This document shows, one piece after another, positions 9,362-16,623 of a stretch of DNA of 18,514 bases. The stretch is from NCBI GenBank assembly GCA_964639275.1, contig CAZXCQ010000109.1, positions 1-18,514 of the forward strand, in the 5' to 3' direction. The stretch is from CAZXCQ01 sp964639275 (lineage in GTDB: Bacteria; Desulfobacterota; DSM-4660; Desulfatiglandales; Desulfatiglandaceae). The number at the start of each line of letters is the position of its first letter. The first letter of the stretch is position 1. Both the position numbers and the translations under genes were made by a program. Below the pieces are notes generated by a model. It did not search any database. It was given only the letters and a program-made list of their open reading frames with translations, and had not been told where the DNA came from.

Positions 9362-9877
9362 ATGAAAAAAAATTCCCTGCCCCTTCTTCTTTTTTTTGTG
9401 CTCCCTCTTCTTTGGATAGGGGCAGCCCTTGCCCAGGATATCCTCTGGGTAACTTCGGAGAGGGCCAAGCTCAAGGCAAAAGATACGGCCTCATCCGAGA
9501 CAATTGCCCATGTCCCCATCGGCACCGAAGTAACGGTCCTGACCACCAAAAAACGGTGGCACAAGATCCGTATCCGGTCGGGACAGGACGGATGGATGTA
9601 TCGCGGCCTGCTTTCGGACACCCCACCCCAAAAAGAGGCAAAAGATGAAACAGGGAATCTCTTTGCATCCTTGACCGGGAGCAAGATAAAGGCCGATGAG
9701 GCAGATACCGCACGGAGCATACGGGGGCTCTCCAGGGAAACCGAACAATACGCCAGGCTCCGGGGCACCCCGGCCGCCTATAAGCGGGCGCTCGATCGGG
9801 TGCTCGCCATGAGCGTCACAGAGAAGCAATTGGATGTCTTTCTCAGGCAGGGAAAGATCGGAGAATACGCCCCATAA
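9362..9877 (+). CDS. Secreted bacterial SH3-like domain protein
   Basis: About 171 residues from ATG 9362. This start is preferred over ATG 9356, two codons upstream, because GAGG at 9349-9352 is 9 nt from 9362 but only 3 nt from 9356. A classical Sec signal peptide (MKKN, then a long Leu-rich core) ends in ALA before Gln-Asp; there is no lipobox. Residues ~27-85 form a bacterial SH3-like (SH3b) barrel: 'VTSERAKLKAKDTASSE', a 'PIGTEVTVL' strand, then 'KRWHKIRI' and 'GWMYRGLL'. Such domains usually bind peptidoglycan peptides or proteins. The C-terminal ~80 residues are helical and hydrophilic and end 'FLRQGKIGEYAP'; I do not recognise a family for them. The gene lies 95 nt after the CHAT gene and before the M48 protease, so a role in the same envelope module is plausible but not shown. 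Confidence 0.82.
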   Translation: MKKNSLPLLLFFVLPLLWIGAALAQDILWVTSERAKLKAKDTASSETIAHVPIGTEVTVLTTKKRWHKIRIRSGQDGWMYRGLLSDTPPQKEAKDETGNLFASLTGSKIKADEADTARSIRGLSRETEQYARLRGTPAAYKRALDRVLAMSVTEKQLDVFLRQGKIGEYAP

Positions 9878-10199
9878 CTTCTGGCATCTGGTGATGGAAG
9901 TGGTGATGCGGAAGCGAATGGGCCTCTAATGCAGATAAACTATCAGGTAGCGGTTCACGGGTTCAAAAGTTCAGGGGTTTAAAGGTTTTGTTCTCATCAC
10001 CATACGTCATCATGTAAACGTTTTTACAGGAAAACTGTCCGTTGCCACATCCCCACAAGCCTGAAACAGGGCACTTTGGAATGATATGGCAAAATCCGCA
10101 TTTTTTACAGGGACTTGGAGGTTCCAATTTTAGTTCTTTTCCTAACCCTGAACCTTGAACCCTGAACCTGTGAACGATGACACTATCAGGAGAAGACCC
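9878..10199 (+). other. Intergenic stretch without a gene; holds an imperfect inverted repeat
   Basis: No open frame here has a ribosome-binding site and coding character. The stretch holds the inverted repeat listed separately and a small hairpin at 10013-10028 (TGTAAA/TTTACA with a 4-nt loop). A TTG in frame with the M48 gene at 10155 lies inside the right repeat arm and is not a credible start. I see no rho-independent terminator after the SH3 gene. Confidence 0.6.
9952..10176. repeat. Imperfect inverted repeat, ~35-nt arms of GGTTCA-type units
   Basis: The left arm (9952-9987) and the right arm (10142-10176) are imperfect reverse complements. The left reads GGTTCACGGGTTCA...GTTCAGGGG and the reverse complement of the right reads CGTTCACAGGTTCA...GGTTCAGGG. 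Each arm is itself built of tandem GGTTCA or TGAACC units about 8-9 nt apart. About 154 nt separate the arms. It could fold as a large cruciform, or be a non-autonomous miniature element or a dispersed intergenic repeat. No flanking target-site duplication is obvious. Confidence 0.6.
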
Positions 10200-11174
10200 A
10201 TGAATTCTAAGAATGCAGGGATCGGAATTCTGCTTTGTCTTGTGGCTCTTATTTACCCATTCACCCTATCAAGTGCAGATCAGAGGATCGACAGGGTATC
10301 CGCCTCATCCTTGACAGCGCAAAAATCCGGCACGCATCAACAAACCGAAACACGGCTGGCCGGTCTTTTTGACGTCCTCAAAGAGGTGACAAAAGAAGGC
10401 TCAAAAGAGAGAAAGCTCCTTGAGGGCGTGAGTTCGATTTTGGAGAGTACCGCGGAGATCGATTTTGAATCCGAACGGACCATAGGCGAGAGTCTGGCCC
10501 TGGAAGGGTTTGCACGCTACGGGCTGCCGGTTGAGGACCCCGGGCTTCAGAAATATGTCAACCTGGTGGGAGTGGCCGTGGCCCGCAATTCCCTGCGACC
10601 CGGTCTCCCCTATGCATTCGTGGTCGTCAAAAGCCCGCTTCAGAACGCCTTCAGCTGCCCTGGAGGGATCATCTTTCTAAGCGAAGGGCTCCTGAAAACG
10701 ATCCAGACAGAGGCCCAGCTTGCCTGCATCCTGGCCCACGAAGTCGCCCATGTGGGACATAAGGATGCCCTAAGATCCATCCAGAGGGCCCGCTTCTTCC
10801 AGGGTGTCGGGAAGATTACCGCCGCCACCATGGCCGGTCAAAAGGGTAAACAGTTTGAGGATATGATCGGAAACCTTCAGACCATCATCTTTGACCGGGG
10901 ACTGGACCAGAATATGGAATTTGAGGCGGACCTTACGGCCATGGAGACAGCCTACCGGACCGGCTACAACCCCAATGGCATTATCGAAGTCCTTGAAGAA
11001 CTGGAAAGGATCGAGGCCAGATCAGAGAAAAGGGGGGCCTGGTTCTCCACGCATCCGCCCCTCAGAGAGCGGATCAAGAGGTGCAAGGAGCGGCTAAAAA
11101 AATACCCCGACTGGAAGAGCATGGCCCAGTTACCCGGGCGTTTCAAAGAATATAGCAAGCAGGTTCCCAAATAG
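10200..11174 (+). CDS. Secreted M48-family zinc metalloprotease
   Basis: 324 residues from ATG 10200, chosen because AGGAG at 10188-10192 gives good spacing; the longer open frame from TTG 10155 starts inside a repeat. The N-terminus is a Sec signal peptide (MNSK, then 'IGILLCLVALIYPF') with likely cleavage after SSA near residue 26; there is no lipobox. The M48 peptidase domain has HEVAH at residues 180-184 (His180, Glu181, His184) and the third zinc ligand Glu240 in 'EFEAD'. 'SLRPGLPYAFVVV' and 'NAFSCPGGIIFLSEGLL' are typical core strands preceding the active helix. M48 proteins of this size are periplasmic or membrane-associated proteases such as BepA and LoiP, which act in outer-membrane protein quality control. 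It could process partners of the upstream CHAT lipoprotein, but no substrate is evident. It is convergent with the next gene, whose stop is only 25 nt away. Confidence 0.92.
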   Translation: MNSKNAGIGILLCLVALIYPFTLSSADQRIDRVSASSLTAQKSGTHQQTETRLAGLFDVLKEVTKEGSKERKLLEGVSSILESTAEIDFESERTIGESLALEGFARYGLPVEDPGLQKYVNLVGVAVARNSLRPGLPYAFVVVKSPLQNAFSCPGGIIFLSEGLLKTIQTEAQLACILAHEVAHVGHKDALRSIQRARFFQGVGKITAATMAGQKGKQFEDMIGNLQTIIFDRGLDQNMEFEADLTAMETAYRTGYNPNGIIEVLEELERIEARSEKRGAWFSTHPPLRERIKRCKERLKKYPDWKSMAQLPGRFKEYSKQVPK

Positions 11175-11198
11175 GTATCAGATTAGCTCTTTTGGCCT

Positions 11199-11594
11199 CT
11201 ATTCCCATCTGCCATCATCCTTCTTTCTGAGATCCACATAATCTACCCTGCCCCTTTCATTGATAAGGGAATTCAAGATCCAGTTAAATGCACTGATAAC
11301 CAGCGCCCCAAACACCGCGGACCAAAACCCGTGGACCTCAAACCCAGGAATAACCCCCGAGGCCATCTTCAGGATCAGCGCGTTTATGATGAAAGTAAAA
11401 AGGCCCAGGGTCATGATGTTGATGGGAAGGGTCAGGATAAGGAGGATCGGACGGAAAAAGACGTTGAGTATGCCCAGGAGGGCAGCGGCAAAAAGGGCGC
11501 TAAAAAACCCGCTCACCTGAATCCCGCTGATCAGATAAGAGGCAAAGATAATGGCCACTGTCAGCACCAACCACCTTACCAGTATCCCCTTCAT
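11199..11594 (-). CDS. Phage holin family 4 / YvlD-like small membrane protein
   Basis: 131 residues with four predicted membrane helices (about residues 5-23, 30-50, 57-78 and 88-112) and a short charged cytoplasmic tail. The segment 'FRPILLILTLPINIMTLG' followed by 'FIINALIL' is the hallmark of the phage holin 4 (Mycobacterium phage holin superfamily IV) / YvlD family. Despite the name, members are usually chromosomal, lack neighbouring lysis genes and have no established function; YvlD of Bacillus belongs to an envelope-stress operon. A GGAAGGGG site lies just upstream of the ATG on the minus strand. No endolysin or other phage gene is nearby, so I do not call a prophage. A sigma70-like promoter lies about 150 nt upstream with two hairpins in the leader. 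Confidence 0.88.
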   Translation of the reverse strand: MKGILVRWLVLTVAIIFASYLISGIQVSGFFSALFAAALLGILNVFFRPILLILTLPINIMTLGLFTFIINALILKMASGVIPGFEVHGFWSAVFGALVISAFNWILNSLINERGRVDYVDLRKKDDGRWE

Positions 11595-11616
11595 ATCAAT
11601 CCCCTTCCTGAACGCC

Positions 11617-11629
11617 GGGGCTTCGCCCC
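11617..11629. other. Short GC hairpin in the leader of the holin-like gene
   Basis: GGGGC TTC GCCCC forms a 5-bp stem with a 3-nt loop, about 23 nt upstream of the ATG on the minus strand. No T-tract follows on either strand, so it is not a typical terminator. It could affect ribosome access or belong to a dispersed intergenic repeat. Confidence 0.4.
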
Positions 11630-11676
11630 AGTTTGGAATATTGGAGTAATGGTAACACTTTTGCTTTTTGAAACCC

Positions 11677-11708
11677 GGGGTATGGGGATTCCGGAACCCC
11701 CATACCCC
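11677..11708. repeat. 32-bp near-perfect palindrome
   Basis: The two 16-nt halves, GGGGTATGGGGATTCC and GGAACCCCCATACCCC, are directly abutted and are reverse complements with one mismatch. It lies between the radical SAM stop and the holin-like gene, inside the presumed leader of the latter. There is no following T-tract on either strand, so it is a poor rho-independent terminator. It could be a repressor operator, a REP-like repeat or an RNA hairpin. Confidence 0.65.
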
Positions 11709-11748
11709 TGTCGAAGTGCCAATTTTTGAAGAAAGCTAAATTGATACC

Positions 11749-11777
11749 AGTATATGCAATTTTTCTATCGCGGTCAG
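11749..11777 (-). promoter_or_regulatory. Candidate sigma70-type promoter for the holin-like gene
   Basis: On the minus strand, CTGACC (positions 11777-11772) and TATACT (11754-11749) are separated by 17 nt. The -10 matches the consensus at 5 of 6 positions and the -35 at 4 of 6. It overlaps the 3' end of the radical SAM gene and would give a leader of roughly 150 nt containing two hairpins. Confidence 0.5.
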
Positions 11778-12850
11778 AAATCGTCCCTGTCCACGTTCTC
11801 GGTCAGGTATTGCTGATCCGCTTCAGTATGTACAAAGACCCCCAGGTTTCCCAACCGCACCTTTGTCAGTCCGGTTGATTTGGCCTTCCGATAGGCCGCT
11901 ACCATCTCCTCTGTGGTGGGTTGTCGAAAATCCTTCATCCGGTGTTCAGGGAAAAAGGCCAGGATGGTAAAGGGGATGCTCGTATCCACTTCACCCAGCC
12001 CCCTGGCGATCATCCCGAGCTCTTCTGTTTCCACACACCCCGGAATATAAAGAGACAGGACCTCCAGCACGAATCCCCTCCTGACAATCTCTTTTGGTAG
12101 ATTCAGGATGTGCTCGTTGGCGCACCCGGTCAGCCACCGATGGGTCTCAGGCTCATGGGCCTTGATATCCAGCCGGAAGGCATCCACGCCCGAGTCCTTG
12201 AGTCGGTCAAGATTCTCCGGGGTAAGCCCGTAGCCGTTGGTCTCGATCAACAACCAGAGTTCGGTATGCGCCTTGATAAGCCTCGCGCATTGCTCATAGA
12301 ACTCGGGGCAGCAGGTGACGTCCCCCCCTGTAAAGGCCACGATGTTCCGTGCCGGGCCAAACCCTTGGGGGCTCAACCGGATGGACCGGGGATCCAGGAT
12401 GCCTGGACACGACTCCGATCTTCTCCTGCGAAGCACGCAACTCCCGCAGCACCGGCAGGTGTCATGGGCGTGCCAGGCCGTGGCCCTCTGTCTCGGTTCC
12501 ACCAGGGTAACGGTCTTTTCATAGGCAAGGGCGTGTTCCAGGATATTGTGAGGGGTGTACCATTTTCCATCTTTTACCTTGCTAAAATACCAGGAATGGC
12601 ACTTGCGGCACGAGAAGTTACACCCCGACTGGTAGATCGAGAGATAGTTTTCAGGCCGTGAAAGGTGTATCGAGGTAATCAGGCGATTTATCTCCCCACC
12701 TTCCTCCCTGAGTGTGGCCATGCACGCCGGGGCCCTTCTTCCATTTATCTTAACGAGACAGCTCCCCGGTGCAAGACCCTGCTCCTTTAACCTGCATCTC
12801 ACAGATCCCACTTTGACCCTATCACAACCTCTTATCCCCAATGCATGCAC
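11774..12850 (-). CDS. Radical SAM protein, PflA/COG1180-like, with extra cysteine motifs
   Basis: About 358 residues from GTG 12850; the frame stays open to TTG 12955 but a strong promoter lies inside that extension, and GTG 12811 is another possible start. The radical SAM cluster motif is CNFSCRKC (CxxxCxxC). It is followed by the SAM-binding 'GGD' variant ('AFTGGDVTCCPE'), 'LLIETNGYG' and 'AFRLDIKA', then 'IPFTILAFFPEHRM' and 'VRLGN', which place it near the pyruvate formate-lyase activase / AmmeMemoRadiSam-type group. Two additions stand out. An N-terminal segment with 'GSCLVKINGRRAPACMA' resembles part of a [2Fe-2S] ferredoxin-like fold. A Cys-rich insert (C-x-C-C-x2-C-x8-C) lies between the first cluster and the GGD motif. 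It probably generates a 5'-deoxyadenosyl radical, but no glycyl-radical partner is encoded nearby and the substrate is unknown. Confidence 0.85.
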   Translation of the reverse strand: MHALGIRGCDRVKVGSVRCRLKEQGLAPGSCLVKINGRRAPACMATLREEGGEINRLITSIHLSRPENYLSIYQSGCNFSCRKCHSWYFSKVKDGKWYTPHNILEHALAYEKTVTLVEPRQRATAWHAHDTCRCCGSCVLRRRRSESCPGILDPRSIRLSPQGFGPARNIVAFTGGDVTCCPEFYEQCARLIKAHTELWLLIETNGYGLTPENLDRLKDSGVDAFRLDIKAHEPETHRWLTGCANEHILNLPKEIVRRGFVLEVLSLYIPGCVETEELGMIARGLGEVDTSIPFTILAFFPEHRMKDFRQPTTEEMVAAYRKAKSTGLTKVRLGNLGVFVHTEADQQYLTENVDRDDF

Positions 12851-12886
12851 TTTGGAGGGGTCGGTCCTGGCAGTTGATTTTTGACT

Positions 12887-12915
12887 AGTATAGGTGCGGG
12901 CTATGGAAGTGTCAA
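12887..12915 (-). promoter_or_regulatory. Strong sigma70-type promoter for the radical SAM gene
   Basis: On the minus strand, TTGACA (12915-12910) and TATACT (12892-12887) are separated by exactly 17 nt, matching 11 of 12 consensus positions. Transcription would begin near 12880, inside the longest open frame. That argues that residues encoded upstream of ~12880 are not translated from this promoter and that the true start is GTG 12850 or later. Confidence 0.7.
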
Positions 12916-13101
12916 TTTTGAACGAGAAAACCATTTTGCCAGGATTTCCGATCAAAGACTGTCACCCCTTTAGGGGGGATACGACTAGGGAAGGCTTCGA
13001 AACAACTTAGGTCTGTCCTATGCGGGGGACGTCGTTTCAGATAGGCTTGACGAGGGAGAGCAACTATGGTGATATAGCCACTGGCAGACGTCAACGCATT
13101 T

Positions 13102-13112
13102 GGAGGGCGGGG
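13102..13112 (+). promoter_or_regulatory. Ribosome-binding site fixing the start of the FIST kinase gene
   Basis: GGAGGGCGGGG precedes ATG 13115, with its GGAGG core 8 nt from the start. The TTG at 13100 that opens a slightly longer frame overlaps this site, so it is not the start. Confidence 0.7.
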
Positions 13113-13114
13113 AT

Positions 13115-15943
13115 ATGGCCACTTATCTTGAGTCGGGTATAGGAAAAACAAGCTTAGGCAAGGCTTTGGGTAAAAGCGTTGAGATGGGCCAGGGAGCTGC
13201 GTCTGAGGCGCTTTCTCAACTGGTGCACTTCAAACCCTCTTTAGCCCTTGTATTTGCCTCCTCAGAACTGGATATTCCAGAGGTCAATCGAGGCGTGGTG
13301 GAAGTACTGGGGGACTGCCCGATAATCGGAACAAGCACAGCAGGGGAAATAGCAAATGGCATCATTCGGCACGGCGTTGTGGTCGCGGTGATCGCTTCAC
13401 CTCACCTCAAGGTGCGGGTGGGCATGGGAAATGGTGTAAACAGAGATTCTCGAAAGGCAGTCCAGGAGGCATTGAGCGAAGCAGACATATGCGAATACTT
13501 CAATCCAGAATATCCTCAGCACCAAATGTTACACATGTCAGCAGCCGGGGCACCCGGTGTCTCACCGGCCCTCCTGGTTGTTTTTTCACCCGGAGCCACC
13601 AAGATGCGCCCCTCATTGAGCCATGATATTCACACGCTGCTCCGGAGGTCTTCTGCGAATAGAATTCCTATTTTCGGTGGGAGCTCAGGAGACTGTTTTC
13701 ATTATGAAATGAACTGTCAAATGGTCAACAATAGGGTCTCAGAAGATGCCATCGCCCTGGCCTTTCTTGAATCGGAGATTCTCTTTGGACTGGCCATGGC
13801 GCACGGTTTTTCGCCTACTACAAGTCGCGCTTTGGTTACAAAGGCTTCAGGACATATTGTCCAGGAACTCGACGGACGTCCCGCGGCTGAAGTTTGTGCC
13901 GAAATTTTTGGGGTCCCAAAGGCAGATCTAATCAAAGGGACACTCCCGTTGAGCCGGTATCCCTTCGGGGCTAACGATGTTTACGGAAACTCGCTTTTGC
14001 ATGTCCCTGAGCGTATTCTGGAGGATGATTCCGTTCAATTTGCCCCCTTGATGAGAAATGATCAGGTAATCACCTTAATGCACGGATCCAAAGAGGATAT
14101 TGTAAGGGCCGGATTGTCAGCCTATGAAAAGGCTGTTCTTCATGGGGGATTAAACAAGCCGTCTTTGGCTATCATGTTCTCCTGCGCCCTCAGGTTAATG
14201 AACGATGAAGAACAAGAAGAGATAGAACTCATCAAAAGAAAGACCCCTATACCCATCTGTGGGTTCTATACTTATGGTGAGAAAGGCATGTCTGACGACG
14301 GCCTCCCTGTTTATTCCAATCAGTCGGTCTCCACCCTGGTTTTTTCCGATGAACTCAACCCGGTCGCTTCATTAATCCTCAAGGGCAAACGAATATACCA
14401 TGAGTTCACATCTCGATTAGACAGAAAAGAATCCCAGATAAAGTCCATAAGCAGAATCAATCAAATCATCCAAGATGGGACGGACATCAGCCGCCTACTT
14501 CCTGCCCTGACCACAGAGCTATCGGCACTCTTCTCTTGGGCTTACGGGGCATTTTACTTACCGACGGATAAAACAGAAATCTATACCGTGGCCAGTGCGT
14601 CAGATTTCGAGCAGTTCCCTGAACGACTCCGAACTGATGAGACAAAGTCAGGTCATGCCTTGATCAAATTGGATAGCCACGGTAAGCATTTTGGGCTCCT
14701 GGTCCTTAAAAGGAAAAACGGTGACTGTACTCCTGAGGAAGATGACATGGCATTGGCCGAGACCATAGGAAAACTCACGGCCAGTGGTCTTCATAGAATA
14801 GAGTTGGACGGACAATTGGAGTCCAAACTGCAACAGCTAGAAATCCTGAACCAAGTGGGGCATGAGCTATCAAAGTCCATAAGCACGAGTCTGCAATCCC
14901 AGAACATTTTGAAACATATCAGAAGAATCCTGAAACTCTCTTTTGCAAGTCTCTGGCTCGTAGACAGGACGAATCATTTACTGGTCAAAGAAGCAATGGA
15001 CAGTGCTTCAGGATTTGAAGTTGGTAAAGTGGAAAAGGAAAATGACGAGAGGCTGGCAAGGTGGCAAATTGCGCACCCGCGACCGCTTTTCTTTACAAAG
15101 ACAACGAAAGATCAACGCCCAATCAAGCTGGTCTCTCCTTTTCCTTTCAGTTTTGTTTCGCTCCCTGTGCTGTATAAGGACCAGATCAGAGGAATCCTCA
15201 ACCTATTCTCCAATCAGAAATACAAATGGTCATTACAACACGACCGTATATTCGAGAACATGGAGTTTCTAAAAAACATTTCCACTCAAATCGCCATATT
15301 TCTCGAAAACAGATCTCTTCACAAGCATACGACGTTTTACAAGGAAATGCATCACAGGGTTAAGAATAACTTACAGAATATTGCAAGCCTCCTTCGTCTA
15401 CAACTCAGACGGCTGGATCGCATCACTGCCGACCAGGCCCTGAGCGATAGTATATCTCGAATTATGAGTATGGCCATGGTGCATGAAACACTCTCACAAG
15501 GGGAAATTGGAATGGTGAACCTAGGACGTCTGGTCAGCAGTATCAGTAAGCTCCCTGAGTCGGACCGACTTGCGAGACCGATGATCACCCTAGATGTCTC
15601 CGGTCCGCCTGTTATGATCCCCTCGCGGGAGGCCACATCTCTCGCTCTGGTGGTCAATGAACTCGTCCAGAATGCAGTGCAGCATGGATTGAGGGAAAGC
15701 GATGAGGAAAAAGTGTCTATAAAGATTGAACAAAAGGACAGCCTTATCTCCGTCGTTGTTCAGGACAAAGGCCCCGGCTTGCCCGAGGGTTTCGATCCAG
15801 CTCGGCACGGCAACTTGGGCCTTACAGTTGTCAGTACTTTGGTAAGGGACGAGCTCAAAGGTAAATTCATCATCCACGGAGATGGCGGGACCACGGCAAA
15901 TGTGACCTTTCCCTCTCCGCAGGGTTATTACCAGATAGATTGA
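13115..15943 (+). CDS. FIST-GAF-GAF-HisKA_2-HATPase sensor histidine kinase
   Basis: 942 residues with no signal peptide or membrane helix, so a cytoplasmic kinase. Residues ~38-230 form FIST_N ('PSLALVFASSELD', 'CPIIGTSTAGEI', 'PIFGGSSGD') and ~245-405 FIST_C ('PICGFYTYGEKG'). FIST domains are predicted to sense small ligands, possibly amino acids. Two GAF-like domains follow at about 448-562 and 575-732. HisKA_2 begins with 'EMHHRVKNNLQNIASLL'; the phosphoacceptor is His747, preceded by His746. HATPase_c spans ~829-940 with N-box 'VVNELVQNAVQHG' and G-box 'DKGPGLPEG', ending 'GTTANVTFP'. HisKA_2 kinases with GAF inputs commonly pair with ANTAR regulators, as in PdtaS/PdtaR and EutW/EutV. 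The next gene is exactly such a regulator 10 nt downstream. The start is set by the GGAGG site. Base composition is lower in GC than the CHAT block. Confidence 0.92.
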   Translation: MATYLESGIGKTSLGKALGKSVEMGQGAASEALSQLVHFKPSLALVFASSELDIPEVNRGVVEVLGDCPIIGTSTAGEIANGIIRHGVVVAVIASPHLKVRVGMGNGVNRDSRKAVQEALSEADICEYFNPEYPQHQMLHMSAAGAPGVSPALLVVFSPGATKMRPSLSHDIHTLLRRSSANRIPIFGGSSGDCFHYEMNCQMVNNRVSEDAIALAFLESEILFGLAMAHGFSPTTSRALVTKASGHIVQELDGRPAAEVCAEIFGVPKADLIKGTLPLSRYPFGANDVYGNSLLHVPERILEDDSVQFAPLMRNDQVITLMHGSKEDIVRAGLSAYEKAVLHGGLNKPSLAIMFSCALRLMNDEEQEEIELIKRKTPIPICGFYTYGEKGMSDDGLPVYSNQSVSTLVFSDELNPVASLILKGKRIYHEFTSRLDRKESQIKSISRINQIIQDGTDISRLLPALTTELSALFSWAYGAFYLPTDKTEIYTVASASDFEQFPERLRTDETKSGHALIKLDSHGKHFGLLVLKRKNGDCTPEEDDMALAETIGKLTASGLHRIELDGQLESKLQQLEILNQVGHELSKSISTSLQSQNILKHIRRILKLSFASLWLVDRTNHLLVKEAMDSASGFEVGKVEKENDERLARWQIAHPRPLFFTKTTKDQRPIKLVSPFPFSFVSLPVLYKDQIRGILNLFSNQKYKWSLQHDRIFENMEFLKNISTQIAIFLENRSLHKHTTFYKEMHHRVKNNLQNIASLLRLQLRRLDRITADQALSDSISRIMSMAMVHETLSQGEIGMVNLGRLVSSISKLPESDRLARPMITLDVSGPPVMIPSREATSLALVVNELVQNAVQHGLRESDEEKVSIKIEQKDSLISVVVQDKGPGLPEGFDPARHGNLGLTVVSTLVRDELKGKFIIHGDGGTTANVTFPSPQGYYQID

Positions 15944-15953
15944 GGAAAAATCT

Positions 15954-16517
15954 ATGACTTTTCGAATCCTTATCGCCGATGATGAGCCACTGATAAGGGT
16001 GGATTTAAAAGAGTTATTAGAGGATTTAGGCCACACGGTGGTTGCCGAGGCAAAAAATGGCAAGGAGGCGCTTGATCTAATTGACCAGGAAACACCAGAT
16101 CTTGTTATCTTGGATATAAAGATGCCGGAGATAAATGGTATTGATGTCGCAGCTAGCATATCGCAGCAATACCCGGTGATTATCCTTACGGCTTACACCG
16201 AGCGGCATTTGATCGAGCGAGCCAGGGAGGCCGGCGTGATGGCCTACCTTAGCAAGCCTTTTCGAGAGGGGGATATTTCGCCTGCCATAGAATTGGCAAT
16301 AAGCCATTTTCTGGAAAGGTCAGCATTAGCCGAGCGTGTTTCACGGCTTAAAGCACAGTTGGAGACCCGAAAGTTGGTTGATCGAGCGAAGGGACTGTTA
16401 ATGAACAAGGAAGGGCTGAATGAAACCCAGGCATATCGCCGCCTGCAAAAAATCAGCATGGACAAAAATAGGCCGATGAAGGAAGTTGCTGAAGCCATCA
16501 TTCTGACGTCTGGCTGA
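15954..16517 (+). CDS. REC-ANTAR response regulator (RNA-binding antiterminator)
   Basis: 187 residues. Residues 1-120 are a receiver domain with acidic pocket Asp9/Asp10, phosphoacceptor Asp54 ('VILDIKMPE'), Thr79 and Lys101 ('LSKPF'), all conserved. A coiled coil (~115-140) leads into an ANTAR domain: 'LETRKLVDRAKGLLM', 'GLNETQAYRRLQKIS' and 'MKEVAEAII'. ANTAR proteins dimerise on phosphorylation and bind paired RNA hairpins with hexaloops, releasing transcription termination, as EutV and NasR do. The gene has GAGGA at 15942-15946 overlapping the kinase stop, so the two are one operon and the kinase is the obvious phosphodonor. A matching target RNA lies about 80 nt downstream, in front of the ALDH-like gene. 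Confidence 0.95.
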   Translation: MTFRILIADDEPLIRVDLKELLEDLGHTVVAEAKNGKEALDLIDQETPDLVILDIKMPEINGIDVAASISQQYPVIILTAYTERHLIERAREAGVMAYLSKPFREGDISPAIELAISHFLERSALAERVSRLKAQLETRKLVDRAKGLLMNKEGLNETQAYRRLQKISMDKNRPMKEVAEAIILTSG

Positions 16518-16554
16518 GATTTCCTTGCTGATTCTATGACTGCCATTTTTTTTC

Positions 16555-16583
16555 TTGACATTGGATACTTCTTTCGCTAGGGG
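16555..16583 (+). promoter_or_regulatory. Candidate promoter for the ANTAR-type leader and ALDH-like gene
   Basis: A perfect -35 TTGACA (16555-16560) is followed after 17 nt by TAGGGG (16578-16583), a poor -10. If used, transcription would start near 16590, just before the first hairpin of the leader, which is the arrangement expected for an attenuated gene. Read-through from the kinase/regulator operon is an alternative source of the leader RNA. Confidence 0.4.
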
Positions 16584-16594
16584 AAGACAAAATT

Positions 16595-16612
16595 AGATGT
16601 AACGATGCATTT
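16595..16612 (+). promoter_or_regulatory. ANTAR target hairpin P1 (hexaloop AACGAT)
   Basis: AGATGT/GCATTT forms a 6-bp stem (U-G closing pair, one internal G-U) around the six-nucleotide loop AACGAT, with A at loop position 1 and G at position 4. These are the two conserved loop bases of ANTAR-binding RNAs. A second hairpin with the same loop rule begins 20 nt downstream. Confidence 0.7.
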
Positions 16613-16623
16613 TGGGGTGATGG

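Noticed and set aside
10155..10199. TTG start extending the M48 protease upstream
   Set aside because: It lies in the right arm of the inverted repeat and lacks a ribosome-binding site; ATG 10200 has AGGAG at good spacing and opens a clean signal peptide.
11199..11594. Prophage or lysis cassette suggested by the holin-like protein
   Set aside because: The family is widely chromosomal, and no endolysin, spanin, integrase or structural phage gene is in the window.
12965..12976. CCCCT/AGGGG palindrome between the divergent radical SAM and FIST genes
   Set aside because: A 5-bp arm with a 2-nt centre is too short to call an operator without conservation data.
13047..13076. Promoter for the FIST kinase: TTGACG with GATATA 18 nt downstream
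   Set aside because: The -35 is acceptable but the -10 matches the consensus at only three positions; not strong enough to list.
13082..13098. Sigma54 (-24/-12) site upstream of the FIST kinase gene
   Set aside because: A TGGCAG is present but the GC element is one base out of register and TTGC is absent.
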